Shown here: in pieces, positions 18,030 to 26,492 of the stretch
Layout of the letters: each line of letters starts with the position of its first letter
Numbering within the stretch: position 1 is the first letter of the stretch
Source: Bradyrhizobium viridifuturi
GTDB lineage: Bacteria > Pseudomonadota > Alphaproteobacteria > Rhizobiales > Xanthobacteraceae
DNA length: 64,000 nucleotides
NCBI RefSeq assembly: GCF_001238275.1
Contig: NZ_LGTB01000014.1
Span: 62,001 to 126,000, forward strand
Direction: 5' to 3'
Program-made: the position numbers and the translations under genes
Notes under the pieces: generated by a model
The model's input: only the letters and a program-made list of their open reading frames with translations
Told to the model about the DNA's origin: nothing
Databases searched by the model: none

Positions 18030-19335
18030 CCGCGGGGCTTGTGATCTCCGCATCGGCATCTGGCGTCGGCAAGACGACGTTGACCCTGGCCTTGGCGCGC
18101 GCTTACCGCAATCGCGGGCTCAAAGTGCAATGCCTCAAGAGCGGGCCCGACTACATCGATCCGGCGTTCCATGCCGTCGCGACCGGACGCGCCTCTGTCA
18201 ACGTCGATAGCTGGGCGATGGCGTCAGATGCGATCGCTCATCTGGCAAGCCGCGGTGCGGATGCCGATCTCGTGCTGGCCGAAGGCTCGATGGGGTTGTT
18301 CGACGGCGTCGCCGCGCGCGGCGTCTCGGGGACCGGGGCCACGGCCGACATTGCCGAGATGACGGGATGGCCGGTGCTGCTGGTGATCGATCCCTCGGGC
18401 CAGGCCCAGACGGCGGCGGCGATCGCGGCGGGGCTGCGCGATTTTCGCGCCGGCGTGCGGCTGGCGGGTGTCGTTCTCAACCGTGTCGCCAGCGCGCGTC
18501 ATGAAGCGCTGGTACGCGATGCCATGGCGGGGGCGGGCATTGCCGTGCTGGGCGCGCTGCCGCGCCACGCCGAGATCGCCTTGCCGAAGCGCCATCTCGG
18601 CCTGGTGCAGGCCGAAGAGCAGGCCGAGATCGATGGCCTGATCAGCGAGGCCGCACGCTTCGTCACTGGGCATGTCGATCTCGATGCCGTGTTGCAAGCG
18701 GCCCAGGTCTGGTCGCCGCAACCAGCCGCGCGCAGCCTGGACATCACACCGCCTGGCCAGCGCATCGCGCTCGCGCGCGACGCTGCGTTCTCTTTCGTCT
18801 ACCCGCACATGCTGGAAGCATGGCGCGCCGCCGGCGCCGAGATCGTGACGTTCTCGCCGCTTGCCGATCAAGGCCCCGATGCGGACGCCGATGTGTGCTG
18901 GCTGCCCGGTGGCTACCCTGAACTGCATGCCGGCCGGCTTGCCGCCAACAGGAGATTTATTGGCGGATTGCGCACCTTCGCCGAGACAAGACCGGTGCAT
19001 GGCGAGTGCGGCGGCTACATGGTGCTGGGCGCCGCGCTCACCGATGCCGACGGCGTGCACCATGAGATGGCCGGCCTGCTCGGCCTCGAGACGAGCTACG
19101 CCAAGCGTCGCATGCATCTGGCTATCGGCTCGCCGAACTTGCCGCACCCATGCCCGGGCACCGTCCAGGCGTGCGGCTGCGCGGCCACGAGTTTCACTAC
19201 TCGACCATCGTCGCGCAGCCCGACACGCCGCTTGCGGTGGTGCGCGATGCGACCGGCGCGATCGTCGCGGAAACCGGATCGCGGCGGAGCAACGCGACGG
19301 GCACCTTCTTCCATCTGATTGCGGAGGACCGATGA
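18026..19335 (+). pseudogene. cobB: cobB, hydrogenobyrinic acid a,c-diamide synthase, one-base frameshift
   Basis: Glutamine-dependent amidation of carboxylates a and c. The N-terminal ATP domain (SASGVGKTTLTLALARAY) and the amidotransferase nucleophile region (HGECGGYMVLG) are in frame from 18026. At 19120-19121 (CATCTGGCTATC) one G appears to be missing; restoring it gives LGYRLAELAAPMPGHRPGV, then RLRGHEFHYS, and the proper stop at 19335, which overlaps cobA as ATGA. Without it the protein ends with unrelated residues at 19318. Because only the last 15 percent is affected and coupling to cobA is preserved, a sequencing error is likely. Confidence 0.87.
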
Positions 19336-20060
19336 GCGGCTTCGTCTCCTTCGTTTCCGCCGGCCCCGGCGATCCCGAGCTCCTGACCATCAAGGGAGCG
19401 GCGCGGCTGCGCGAGGCCGACGTGGTGCTCTATGACGATCTTGCCGCGGGCGCGATCCTCGATCTCGCGCGCTCCGGCGCCAATCTCGTCGCGGTCGGCA
19501 AACGCGCCGGCCGCCTCTCGGCGAAACAGCATCACGTCAGCCGGCTGCTGGTCGACTACGCGGCGGCGAGCGTGCGCGTGGTGCGGCTGAAATCCGGCGA
19601 TGCCGGCATTTTCGGCCGCCTCGAGGAGGAGATCGAGGCGCTGCGCAATGCCGGCATCGGCTACGAGATCATCCCCGGCGTGACCTCGGCCTCGGTTGCC
19701 GCAGCGCAGGCCCGCATTCCGCTGACGCGGCGGCTGACCTCGCGCCGGGTCCAGTTCGTGACCGGCGCCGATGTCACCGGCGAATTGCCGGCGGATTTGA
19801 ACTGGGCGGCGCTGGCCGATCCCGAAGCAACCACGGTCGTCTATATGGGCCGACGCACCTTTCCGGCCCTGGCCGCGAAGCTGATCGCGTACGGCCTTTC
19901 GCCCGAGACGCCCGCACTGCTCGCGGAGTCGCTCGGCCACGCCGACGAGCAGCTTCATCGGACCACGATCGCAGGGCTGGCCGAACAACTCGCGCACGCG
20001 GGCGCTGCCACGACAGCTTCGATTATTCTGTTCGGTGCGCTGGCGCCGGATCAAGGTTGA
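19332..20060 (+). CDS. cobA: CobA, uroporphyrinogen-III C-methyltransferase
   Basis: SUMT, which makes precorrin-2 from uroporphyrinogen III by methylation at C-2 and C-7, the first corrin-specific step. The protein has 242 residues with SAGPGDPELLTIKGA at the N terminus, LKSGDAGIFGR in the middle, and IPGVTSASVAAAQARIPLT. It is a stand-alone methylase with no CysG siroheme domains, so in this operon it is dedicated to cobalamin. Confidence 0.94.
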   Translation: MSGFVSFVSAGPGDPELLTIKGAARLREADVVLYDDLAAGAILDLARSGANLVAVGKRAGRLSAKQHHVSRLLVDYAAASVRVVRLKSGDAGIFGRLEEEIEALRNAGIGYEIIPGVTSASVAAAQARIPLTRRLTSRRVQFVTGADVTGELPADLNWAALADPEATTVVYMGRRTFPALAAKLIAYGLSPETPALLAESLGHADEQLHRTTIAGLAEQLAHAGAATTASIILFGALAPDQG

Positions 20061-20067
20061 TGCGGCC

Positions 20068-20817
20068 ATGTTGACGCTGTCCCTGATCGGTATCGGTTGT
20101 GGCGACCCCCGGCAGCTCACCCTCGCTGCAACGGCCGCGATCAATGCCGCCGACTTGATCCTGATCCCGCGCAAGGGGAGCGCGAAGTCGGACCTCGCCG
20201 AATTGCGCCGAACGATCTGCGCAGAGGCGCTGAACAACGACCGTACGCGCATTGCCGAGTTCGACCTGCCGGTGCGTGACGCCGGCGAGGAGGACTATCG
20301 CAAGGGCGTGGACGATTGGCACGATGCGGTCGCCGCGAGCTGGTCGGAGCAAATCGCGCGCCATCTCGGCCGCGAGGGCCGCGTCGCTTTGCTGATCTGG
20401 GGCGATCCCTCGCTCTACGACTCCAGCCTGCGGATTGCGCAACGGCTCGATCCGCTGCCGTCGATCGACGTGATCCCAGGCATCACGTCGATCCAGGCGC
20501 TGTGCGCGGCGCATGCGCTGCCGCTCAACGAGATCGGCGAGCCCTTCCTTGTCACGACGGGCCGGCGGCTGCGCGAGGGCGGCTGGCCGGCTGGTGTCGA
20601 TACCATCGTTGTGATGCTCGACGGCGGCGCCGCCTTCCAGACGCTCGATCCTGAGGGCCTGAGGATCTGGTGGGGCGCCTATCTCGGCATGCCCGATCAG
20701 ATCATCCTGGCGGGGGAGCTCGCGGAGGTCGGCCCCCGCATCGTCGCCGTGCGTCGGGATGCGCGCGAACAGCATGGCTGGATCATGGACTGCTACGTCC
20801 TGAAGCGGAGTTCGTGA
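20068..20817 (+). CDS. cobF: CobF, precorrin-6A synthase (deacetylating)
   Basis: Methylates precorrin-5 at C-1 and releases acetate, a step specific to the aerobic pathway. The 249-residue protein begins LTLSLIGIGCGDPRQLTLAA and has ALLIWGDPSLYDSSLRIAQR and DVIPGITSIQALCAAHALPL. I chose the ATG at 20068, seven bases after the cobA stop, because it begins directly at the methylase fold. Last gene of the operon; an array of palindromic repeats follows. Confidence 0.94.
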   Translation: MLTLSLIGIGCGDPRQLTLAATAAINAADLILIPRKGSAKSDLAELRRTICAEALNNDRTRIAEFDLPVRDAGEEDYRKGVDDWHDAVAASWSEQIARHLGREGRVALLIWGDPSLYDSSLRIAQRLDPLPSIDVIPGITSIQALCAAHALPLNEIGEPFLVTTGRRLREGGWPAGVDTIVVMLDGGAAFQTLDPEGLRIWWGAYLGMPDQIILAGELAEVGPRIVAVRRDAREQHGWIMDCYVLKRSS

Positions 20818-20845
20818 TCGAGAGATTGCCTGCAGCGGGCGCTGC

Positions 20846-20949
20846 TAGAGCATGATCCGGAAAAGTGCGAAGCGGTTTTCCGAAAGGATCATACGCAAAT
20901 AAAAGGCTAAGGCGCGATGACGATTCAACCTAATCTCATCGCGCTTTAG
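20846..20949. repeat. two adjacent palindromic repeats (family B)
   Basis: Two stem-loop units lie end to end. The first (about 20850-20892) pairs ATGATCCGGAAAA with TTTTCCGAAAGGATCAT. The second (about 20910-20949) pairs GCGCGATGA with TCATCGCGC. Both resemble elements that I recall as highly repeated in Bradyrhizobium intergenic regions. They separate convergent genes (cobF and a zinc-ribbon gene), so they may also stop transcription from both sides. Confidence 0.65.
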
Positions 20950-21137
20950 GTCTTCAAGCCGCGAATCGAGGGTTGGATGGTCAGGCGGTAGGCGACGAGC
21001 TTGTCACCACCGAACTGCTCGAGTGTCGTCTCGCAGACCGGGCAGCGATACTCACCCTGGCTTGCTGAGCCGGATGCCAGCTCAAGCCGTCGGAATCCGG
21101 CCCCGCAGCGCGGACACGTGACGTCGTCCTTCTTCAT
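20946..21137 (-). CDS. small zinc-ribbon protein, function unknown
   Basis: A 63-residue protein starting MKKDDVTCPRCGAGFRRLEL with a second pair in RCPVCETTLEQFGG: a CxxC...CxxC zinc ribbon with no other domain. I do not recognise a function. An alternative ATG 21 bases upstream (21158) adds a hydrophobic stub and seems less likely. The stop codon lies in the palindromic repeat that separates it from cobF. Confidence 0.6.
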   Translation of the reverse strand: MKKDDVTCPRCGAGFRRLELASGSASQGEYRCPVCETTLEQFGGDKLVAYRLTIQPSIRGLKT

Positions 21138-21444
21138 CAACTCACCCCAGAACAACACCGGCGGTCCTTCTTTAGCGCAGACTGCGCGGCGGAACTATGT
21201 TCACGGGCGGAGAACTACGGATCATTTCCTGCATGGGAATAAAACATTCGTCCGCGTCGAGCGGAACGCCGCGCAGCCGGTCGCGCTTTACAGTTGGCCA
21301 ATTTCAGCGCATTCCGCAAACTCGGCAACGGGTTACGGTGCGGCCTTAAAGAGCGATAGGGAAATCGATTTGCGCGGCGATAATGGCTGCCATGTTGCAG
21401 CGCTCGAGGCAGATGTTGCGTCCGCTCAACGCCCGACAACGCGC
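21138..21444. other. non-coding stretch, no gene seen
   Basis: About 300 bases upstream of the zinc-ribbon gene. The open frames here have no recognisable protein pattern. It should contain the promoter of the zinc-ribbon gene, but I see no clear -35/-10 pair. Confidence 0.4.
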
Positions 21445-21477
21445 GATCGCCGGCGAACGCAGGGTTCGCCGGCGATC
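21445..21477 (-). terminator. perfect 14-bp stem-loop after the RclC-like gene
   Basis: Left arm GATCGCCGGCGAAC (21445-21458), loop of five bases, right arm GTTCGCCGGCGATC (21464-21477). It sits 25 bases past the stop of the minus-strand DUF417 gene. There is no T-run on either side, so it is either a factor-assisted terminator, a 3' RNA-stability hairpin or a repeat unit. Confidence 0.45.
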
Positions 21478-21502
21478 CATCGCCATCGGCGGATGCCACC
21501 TA

Positions 21503-22006
21503 TTACCGCGTCAGGCGAACCACGTCCTGCCTCAGCAAATAGAGCGAGACCGCGAGCAGAACGACGTCCTTCATCAGGAAAGGCACGTTGCCGGTCATCG
21601 CGGGGAAGCCTCCGGCGGCAACGTCCCAGCCATCGGGCATGAACGGGATGATGGTGACCGTCGCGATGAACGTACCGGTCGAGCCGAGCGCGCCGAGGAT
21701 GCCGAGCCGCTTGTCCCAGAAGCCTGCCAGAAGCAGCGAGCCGAACGTCCATTCCGAGGCGCCGAGGAAATAGCTGGCGCCGGCGTGACCGAAGACTGGA
21801 TATAGCCACCAGATCAGCGGCCCGTTGCTGATAAACGGGACCAGCCGTTCGAATTCGTAGGGGAACCATTTCTGGTACCCGAAGAACAGGAACATGATGA
21901 CCATCGAGGCCCGGACAACGTGATAGTCGAGATCCTCCGCGAGCAGGCCGGATCGGTAGAGGGCGCGGACAAGTGGACCTTGCTGGGTGCTGGAAAGCGT
22001 AGTCAT
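21503..22006 (-). CDS. RclC-like inner-membrane protein (DUF417/YkgB family)
   Basis: Four-helix membrane protein of 167 residues. Diagnostic DUF417 text includes FLFFGYQKWFPYEFERL, PFISNGPLIWWLYPVFG and GFPAMTGNVPFLMKD. In E. coli the family member RclC belongs to the reactive-chlorine regulon under RclR. The start at 22006 (MTTLSSTQQ) has AAAGGA upstream. It follows the AhpD-like gene by 32 bases, and the divergent regulator beyond that is RclR-like, so a role in tolerance to hypochlorous acid or other electrophilic oxidants is a reasonable inference. Confidence 0.75.
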   Translation of the reverse strand: MTTLSSTQQGPLVRALYRSGLLAEDLDYHVVRASMVIMFLFFGYQKWFPYEFERLVPFISNGPLIWWLYPVFGHAGASYFLGASEWTFGSLLLAGFWDKRLGILGALGSTGTFIATVTIIPFMPDGWDVAAGGFPAMTGNVPFLMKDVVLLAVSLYLLRQDVVRLTR

Positions 22007-22038
22007 GATCGCGATCCTTTCGATTGACTTCGGCCGCG

Positions 22039-22575
22039 TCATGCAACGGCGGGGAAGTCGATGTCGGTGTCGTTGATGCGGTTGAAGACGTTGGTGAAGA
22101 CGATGGTCGCAAACGCCAGGCTGATCTCGACCAGCTGCGCATCGCTGTAGCCGGCAGCCTTGATCGCGGCGAAGTCCTCGTCGCTGACGGTGCCGCTCGA
22201 CCGCGCGAGCTTGCGAACGAAATCGATCAGCACATCGTACTTGGCATCACCGGTCGGCTCGCCGTCGCGGATCTGCTTCAGCGCATCGGCCTTCACGCCG
22301 GCGAGCTTGGCGAAGTGCGAATGCGCGGCGACACAGTAATCGCAGCCGCCGACGGCACTGACCACGGTCTTGATGATCTCCTGATCACGCTTGGGCAAGC
22401 TGCCGCCGGCGAGCACTGCATCGGCGGTGACCATCGCCTTGAGCGCGGCCGGGCTGTGGGCGGCGATCGCCGTATAGGCATTCGGCACGCTGCCGACCGC
22501 CCTCTTGATCTGGGCGTAGATCTGGCCGGACGGGCCGGTGTCGGTTTCAAGATTGGGGACCGAAAGACGAGACAT
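22039..22575 (-). CDS. AhpD-like carboxymuconolactone decarboxylase family protein
   Basis: Protein of 178 residues with the redox pair in GGCDYCVAAHSHFAKLAG (CxxC followed by His), the peroxidase-type active site of the AhpD fold, and the usual helical C terminus (SLAFATIVFTNVFNRINDTD). The start at 22575 (MSRLSVPNLETD) follows AAGGAGTGCCACC. It is the first gene of a two-gene unit with the DUF417 protein and is divergent from the AraC-type regulator. A thiol-based antioxidant role fits; the electron donor is unknown. Confidence 0.8.
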   Translation of the reverse strand: MSRLSVPNLETDTGPSGQIYAQIKRAVGSVPNAYTAIAAHSPAALKAMVTADAVLAGGSLPKRDQEIIKTVVSAVGGCDYCVAAHSHFAKLAGVKADALKQIRDGEPTGDAKYDVLIDFVRKLARSSGTVSDEDFAAIKAAGYSDAQLVEISLAFATIVFTNVFNRINDTDIDFPAVA

Positions 22576-22705
22576 GGTGGCACTCCTTGCTGGGGTTGAT
22601 GAACGATTGCGGAGTGACAATAGGATCGAGGTTTGAGACATTGAATGTTCATATAGCTCGATTATATGCTCAATCATCTCATGAACTGCCTCGAGGGGAT
22701 TGGCG

Positions 22706-23668
22706 ATGGATTGGCTCAGCCGGCTGTTCGAGATGATGCCGGTGCGCGGGCGGCTCGATATTCGCTGCAGTTACAGCGTGCCCTGGCGCATCGAGCAGGG
22801 CCCGGGTGTGACCAACGAGATCCCCTATCATGCGGTGCTGGCCGGCTCGGCGATCCTGGACGATCCCGCAGGCGGTCAGCCGCTGCTGCTGAAAACCGGC
22901 GACATCCTTCTGCTACCGGGCAACCCGCGACACGTGATGCATGACGGCAGCGGAGCGGCGCCGCTGCCGCCGCGCAACCGGGCGGCGCAGAATTTCACGA
23001 TCAGCGAAAACCTGGGGTCGGACGAACGGCTCGACCTGCTGTGCGGACACTTCGCGATTGCACCTCCGCACGACCGTCTGTTGCGCAGCTATCTTCCGCC
23101 GCGTCTTGTCGTGCATGCCGGCCCGCGGATCGGAAAGGGGACGGCCGCACAGCTCGCCGGCCTCGTGGCCCTGATGCGCAGCGAAACCGCCGACGATCAT
23201 CTCGGCGGCCGCGCCATGCTGAACGCACTGTCGACGGCGATGTTTGCGCTTGCGCTGCGGCTTGCGAGCGAAACGGGGGCCGCGCCACGTGGTCTTCTTG
23301 CGCTGGTCGGCGATCCTCGCATCGCGCCCGCGGTTGCCGCCATGTTCAATGATCCGGCACGCGCATGGTCGCTACCGGAACTGGCGCGGCTATGCAACAT
23401 GTCGCGCGCCACGCTTGCACGACAGTTCCAGGACAAGCTCGGACGATCTGCCAGCGATCTGCTCACCGATATCAGGATGACGCTGGCGGCGAACGAATTG
23501 AGGAGTTCATCGCTTTCGACCGGCGCGGTCGCGGAAATGGCCGGCTACCAATCCGAGGCCGCCTTTCAGCGCGCCTTCAAGAGCCATATGGGCGTGACGC
23601 CGGCGCAGTGGCGAAAGGCGCAATCGTCCGAGCCGGGTGGCGGTGACGAGGGGCGCCGCACGGGATGA
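22706..23668 (+). CDS. AraC-family regulator, RclR-like (cupin plus HTH)
   Basis: A 320-residue activator with an N-terminal cupin sensor (IPYHAVLAGSAIL, LLKTGDILLLPGNPRHVMH) and a C-terminal double helix-turn-helix (WSLPELARLCNMSRATLARQ; VAEMAGYQSEAAFQRAFK). Starting at the ATG of 22706 (MDWLSRLF, GAGGGG upstream), Cys21 lies where the HOCl-sensing Cys21 of E. coli RclR lies. A second cysteine in LLCGHF (residue 113) aligns with RclR Cys89. The divergent neighbours are AhpD-like and RclC-like genes, the expected targets. Confidence 0.8.
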   Translation: MDWLSRLFEMMPVRGRLDIRCSYSVPWRIEQGPGVTNEIPYHAVLAGSAILDDPAGGQPLLLKTGDILLLPGNPRHVMHDGSGAAPLPPRNRAAQNFTISENLGSDERLDLLCGHFAIAPPHDRLLRSYLPPRLVVHAGPRIGKGTAAQLAGLVALMRSETADDHLGGRAMLNALSTAMFALALRLASETGAAPRGLLALVGDPRIAPAVAAMFNDPARAWSLPELARLCNMSRATLARQFQDKLGRSASDLLTDIRMTLAANELRSSSLSTGAVAEMAGYQSEAAFQRAFKSHMGVTPAQWRKAQSSEPGGGDEGRRTG

Positions 23669-23747
23669 TCCGTCGCGCGCCCTGGAAGTCTGACCCGCGA
23701 CGGGCAGGCGGCCGGTGGCTTGCCGCCACAGGCCGCGTTGTGCGCTG

Positions 23748-24422
23748 TCATGCCTTCACGGCGGCCGCCTGCTGCAGAACCGCGATCATGTCTTCCGGCT
23801 CCGGGCGGCGGGTATAGTCGGGGTTCACCTGCGAGTAGAGGATCAGGCCGTCCTGTCCGATGACGTAGCGGGCCGGCATCGGCAACGTCCAGCTCGGATC
23901 GTCATTGAAGGTCGGCAGATCGTTCTTCAGCTGCTTGTAGAGCTCGACCAGATAGTCGGGCAGGTGGAAGCGCAGTCCGAAGGCGTCGCCGACCTGTCCC
24001 TTCACGTCGGACAGGATAGGGAAGGAGAGTCTGTTCTGGCGCACTGACTTTCGGCTGTTCGGCGCGGTCTGCGGCGAGATCGCGACCAGCGAAGCGCCGT
24101 ATTTGTCGAATTCCGGTTTGGCGGCTTCCAGTGCCTGCAACTCCATGTTGCAATACGGGCACCAGACGCCGCGGTAGAAGCTGAGCACCAGCGGGCCGCG
24201 CTTCAGCAGGTCGACCGAGCTGACGATGTTGCCGTCGGGATCCCGGAGCGCGAAGGCGGGGGAGACATCGCCGGCCTTCCTGGCGCGCTGGGCGGCGCCG
24301 GATGCGATCAGATCCGCGGTGGCGCGGTGCATGATGTCGATGACAGTGCGCGGAACGTTGTAGGGCGGTTTTCCGGCCTCGAAGTCCGCCTTGAAAGCGT
24401 CGAGCCTGGCTTGAAGCGACAT
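23748..24422 (-). CDS. peroxiredoxin-like protein (AhpC/TSA family)
   Basis: Thioredoxin-fold peroxidase of 224 residues with the active site in SFYRGVWCPYCNMELQALE (CPYC). The N-terminal 60 residues are helical (MSLQARLDAFKADFEAGKPP). It has no signal peptide, so it is cytoplasmic, and it likely reduces organic or hydrogen peroxide. A LysR gene lies upstream in the same direction with a strong inverted repeat between them. Confidence 0.82.
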   Translation of the reverse strand: MSLQARLDAFKADFEAGKPPYNVPRTVIDIMHRATADLIASGAAQRARKAGDVSPAFALRDPDGNIVSSVDLLKRGPLVLSFYRGVWCPYCNMELQALEAAKPEFDKYGASLVAISPQTAPNSRKSVRQNRLSFPILSDVKGQVGDAFGLRFHLPDYLVELYKQLKNDLPTFNDDPSWTLPMPARYVIGQDGLILYSQVNPDYTRRPEPEDMIAVLQQAAAVKA

Positions 24423-24534
24423 AGCGATCTCCCTTGATTTCAGGGTGGAGGACGGCGGCGCCGTCTGTTGGTTGGACTCACACCTGGGAAGCTAGGGAAA
24501 ACGGCTGTGCGGGGTAGCGCTGCCGCCGGCCTAA

Positions 24535-24559
24535 TACTTATTCCTGCTCGGAATAAGTA
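24535..24559. promoter_or_regulatory. perfect inverted repeat upstream of the peroxiredoxin gene
   Basis: TACTTATTCC (24535-24544), five-base spacer, GGAATAAGTA (24550-24559). The arms are AT-rich in a GC-rich setting and fit a T-N11-A LysR-type box. It lies 113 bases upstream of the peroxiredoxin ATG and 30 bases after the lysR stop, so the adjacent LysR protein is the natural candidate to bind it. No T-run follows on the minus strand, which argues against a terminator. Confidence 0.6.
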
Positions 24560-24589
24560 CGCTGATTGTTTCACCCGCCGGATGACGCG

Positions 24590-25468
24590 TCACGCATTGA
24601 AGCTCCGCTCGAAGAAGTTCACGAATGCACGGGCCTTGGCGGTCGCGGCGCGGCCGGTCGGAAGCACGGCCCAGAGATCTAGCGCGGGGAGGCTCCACTC
24701 CGGCAGGACGGCTCGCACGGCGCCCGATTTGAGCTCGGGGGTGAACATCCATTCTGAGGCGATTGCGAGCCCGGCATCGGACAGCACTGCAGCCCGAACG
24801 CCTTCGGCGGCGCTTACCCGCAGCCGGCTCCGCACAGTGACGGCGAGTTCGGTGCTCTCGCGTTGAAAGGACCACACGCTGCCCTCGCGCAGATAGACGA
24901 CGGCCTGGTGCCGGCTCAGTTCGCCCGGCGTGGACGGTGTGCCGGAGCGCTCGAAATAGGCCGGCGTGCCCAGCACGAGGCGCTTGCATCTTGCGACCCG
25001 GCGCGCGGTTAGCGTCGAATCCGTCATCTTTCCCATCCGCAGGGCGACGTCGATGCCCTCCTGCACCAGATCGATCTGGCGGTCGTCGAGCACGACCTCA
25101 AGCTCAAGTTCCGGGTTCTGCGCGAGGAATCTCGGCAGCATCGGAATGAGATGGATGCGGGCGAAGGTGACGGCGGCGCAGATCCGCAATCGTCCCTTGA
25201 GGCCGGCTCCGGCGCCGCGCGCGGCGATCTCGGCCTCGGCCGCCTCTTCAAGCGCGCGCCTGGCGCGCTCGAGGTAGCCGAGCCCCGCTTCGGTCGGAGC
25301 GAGGCCGCGGGTCGAGCGCGTCAGCAGCTTGACCCCGAGAAATTCCTCAAGCTGTGCGACGGACTTCGAGACCGCCGGCTGGCCGATCCGAAGCTGCCGC
25401 GCCGCGCCGGAGAACGAGCCGGTCTCGACCACCCGCACGAACGTCTCCATCGCCGCCAGGCGATCCAT
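24590..25468 (-). CDS. LysR-family transcriptional regulator
   Basis: The 292 residues carry a winged HTH at 1-60 (FVRVVETGSFSGAARQLRIG then QPAVSKSVAQLEEFLGVKLL) and a periplasmic-binding-type effector domain at 90-292. The type is close to the large group of LTTRs that act on quinone or oxidant genes (VRMGKMTDSTL-like text in VALRMGKMTDSTLTARRV). It is upstream of the peroxiredoxin gene and is likely its regulator through the inverted repeat at 24535-24559. The effector is unknown. Confidence 0.88.
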   Translation of the reverse strand: MDRLAAMETFVRVVETGSFSGAARQLRIGQPAVSKSVAQLEEFLGVKLLTRSTRGLAPTEAGLGYLERARRALEEAAEAEIAARGAGAGLKGRLRICAAVTFARIHLIPMLPRFLAQNPELELEVVLDDRQIDLVQEGIDVALRMGKMTDSTLTARRVARCKRLVLGTPAYFERSGTPSTPGELSRHQAVVYLREGSVWSFQRESTELAVTVRSRLRVSAAEGVRAAVLSDAGLAIASEWMFTPELKSGAVRAVLPEWSLPALDLWAVLPTGRAATAKARAFVNFFERSFNA

Positions 25469-25565
25469 GGCTATTCTCCGCAGGAATGAGCAATACGGCC
25501 CATCCTGTCACGGTTCGGAGCGAATGGCCATTTCCAGGCACGCGCAGGCGGCAGGGGCGGGCAGG

Positions 25566-26492
25566 CTACGATTTGCGATGCCTTGCGTTGACCGCGATCG
25601 CAGCGGCGGCGGTGCGGTTCTCGACGCCGAGCTTGGCGTAGATCTGCTCGAGATGCTTGTCGACGGTGCGTGGGCTGAGGCCCAGGATCTGCGCAATATC
25701 GCGGTTGGTCTTGCCCTTGGCGAGCCAGGATAGCACCTCGCCCTCGCGGGTGGTGAGGCCGAGCTCGCTGGAGAATTCCGCGGGCATGTCGCCGCTGGTG
25801 TCTTTTGCCAGCCGCAGCAGAAACTCGTTCGGACCGAGCTTGCCCATATATTGCAGCCGAAGCTGCTCATTGCCGGGGAATGACGCCACGGTCGCGGTCT
25901 TCTTTCCTGCCATGCCCTTCTGTGCCTGTTCGAGCCATTGCGGCATTGGATCCGGCAAGACGAAATCATCGTCGGCGTCGGCGAGCGTATCGGACAGCAG
26001 TTTCTGGGCCTGCGGCGTCGCCCATAGCAGCGCGCCTGACCTGTTGACCGCGAGCAAATAGCGGCCGGAGACATCGAGCGCGGCGCGGGCGCTCTGTGTC
26101 ATCCGGGCATTGGCGAGATGGACCCGAATGCGGGCAAGCATCTCCTCGATCACGATCGGCTTGGTGACATAGTCGACGCCGCCGGCCTCCAGTCCACGCA
26201 CGATGTGCTCGGTTTCGGCGAGGCCCGTCATGAAGATGATCGGGACGCCGTCGAGCCCGGCATCGCGCTTCAGCCGCCGGCAGGTCTCGAACCCGTCCAT
26301 GCCGGGCATCACGGCATCGAGCAGCACGATATCAGGGGTGATCTGGTCGACGATACGCATCGCGGAGGCGCCGTCGAGCGCGACCATCACGGTCATGCCG
26401 GCGCCGTCGAGCGCGTCGGTCAGCAGCCGCAACGTCTCCGGCGAGTCGTCGACGACGAGCGCGACGTCGCGCTTTCTTTGTTCAATGGTCAT
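25566..26492 (-). CDS. LuxR-type response regulator
   Basis: The 308-residue protein has a receiver domain at 9-125 with phosphoacceptor Asp59 (LLDAVMPGMDGFET). A middle segment of about 100 residues (VNRSGALLWATPQAQKLL) looks PAS-like, and a LuxR HTH lies at about 240-300 (LTTREGEVLSWLAKGKTNRD, then TVDKHLEQIYAKLGV). The start overlaps the 3' end of the NCS1-fused kinase gene by 11 bases, making it that kinase's cognate regulator. The predicted target is the divergent amide operon starting at 30020. Confidence 0.88.
   Translation of the reverse strand: MTIEQRKRDVALVVDDSPETLRLLTDALDGAGMTVMVALDGASAMRIVDQITPDIVLLDAVMPGMDGFETCRRLKRDAGLDGVPIIFMTGLAETEHIVRGLEAGGVDYVTKPIVIEEMLARIRVHLANARMTQSARAALDVSGRYLLAVNRSGALLWATPQAQKLLSDTLADADDDFVLPDPMPQWLEQAQKGMAGKKTATVASFPGNEQLRLQYMGKLGPNEFLLRLAKDTSGDMPAEFSSELGLTTREGEVLSWLAKGKTNRDIAQILGLSPRTVDKHLEQIYAKLGVENRTAAAAIAVNARHRKS

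Noticed and set aside
21215..21499. 94-codon minus-strand frame in the gap after the RclC-like gene
   Set aside because: No motif, no ribosome site, and it spans a perfect stem-loop; judged non-coding.
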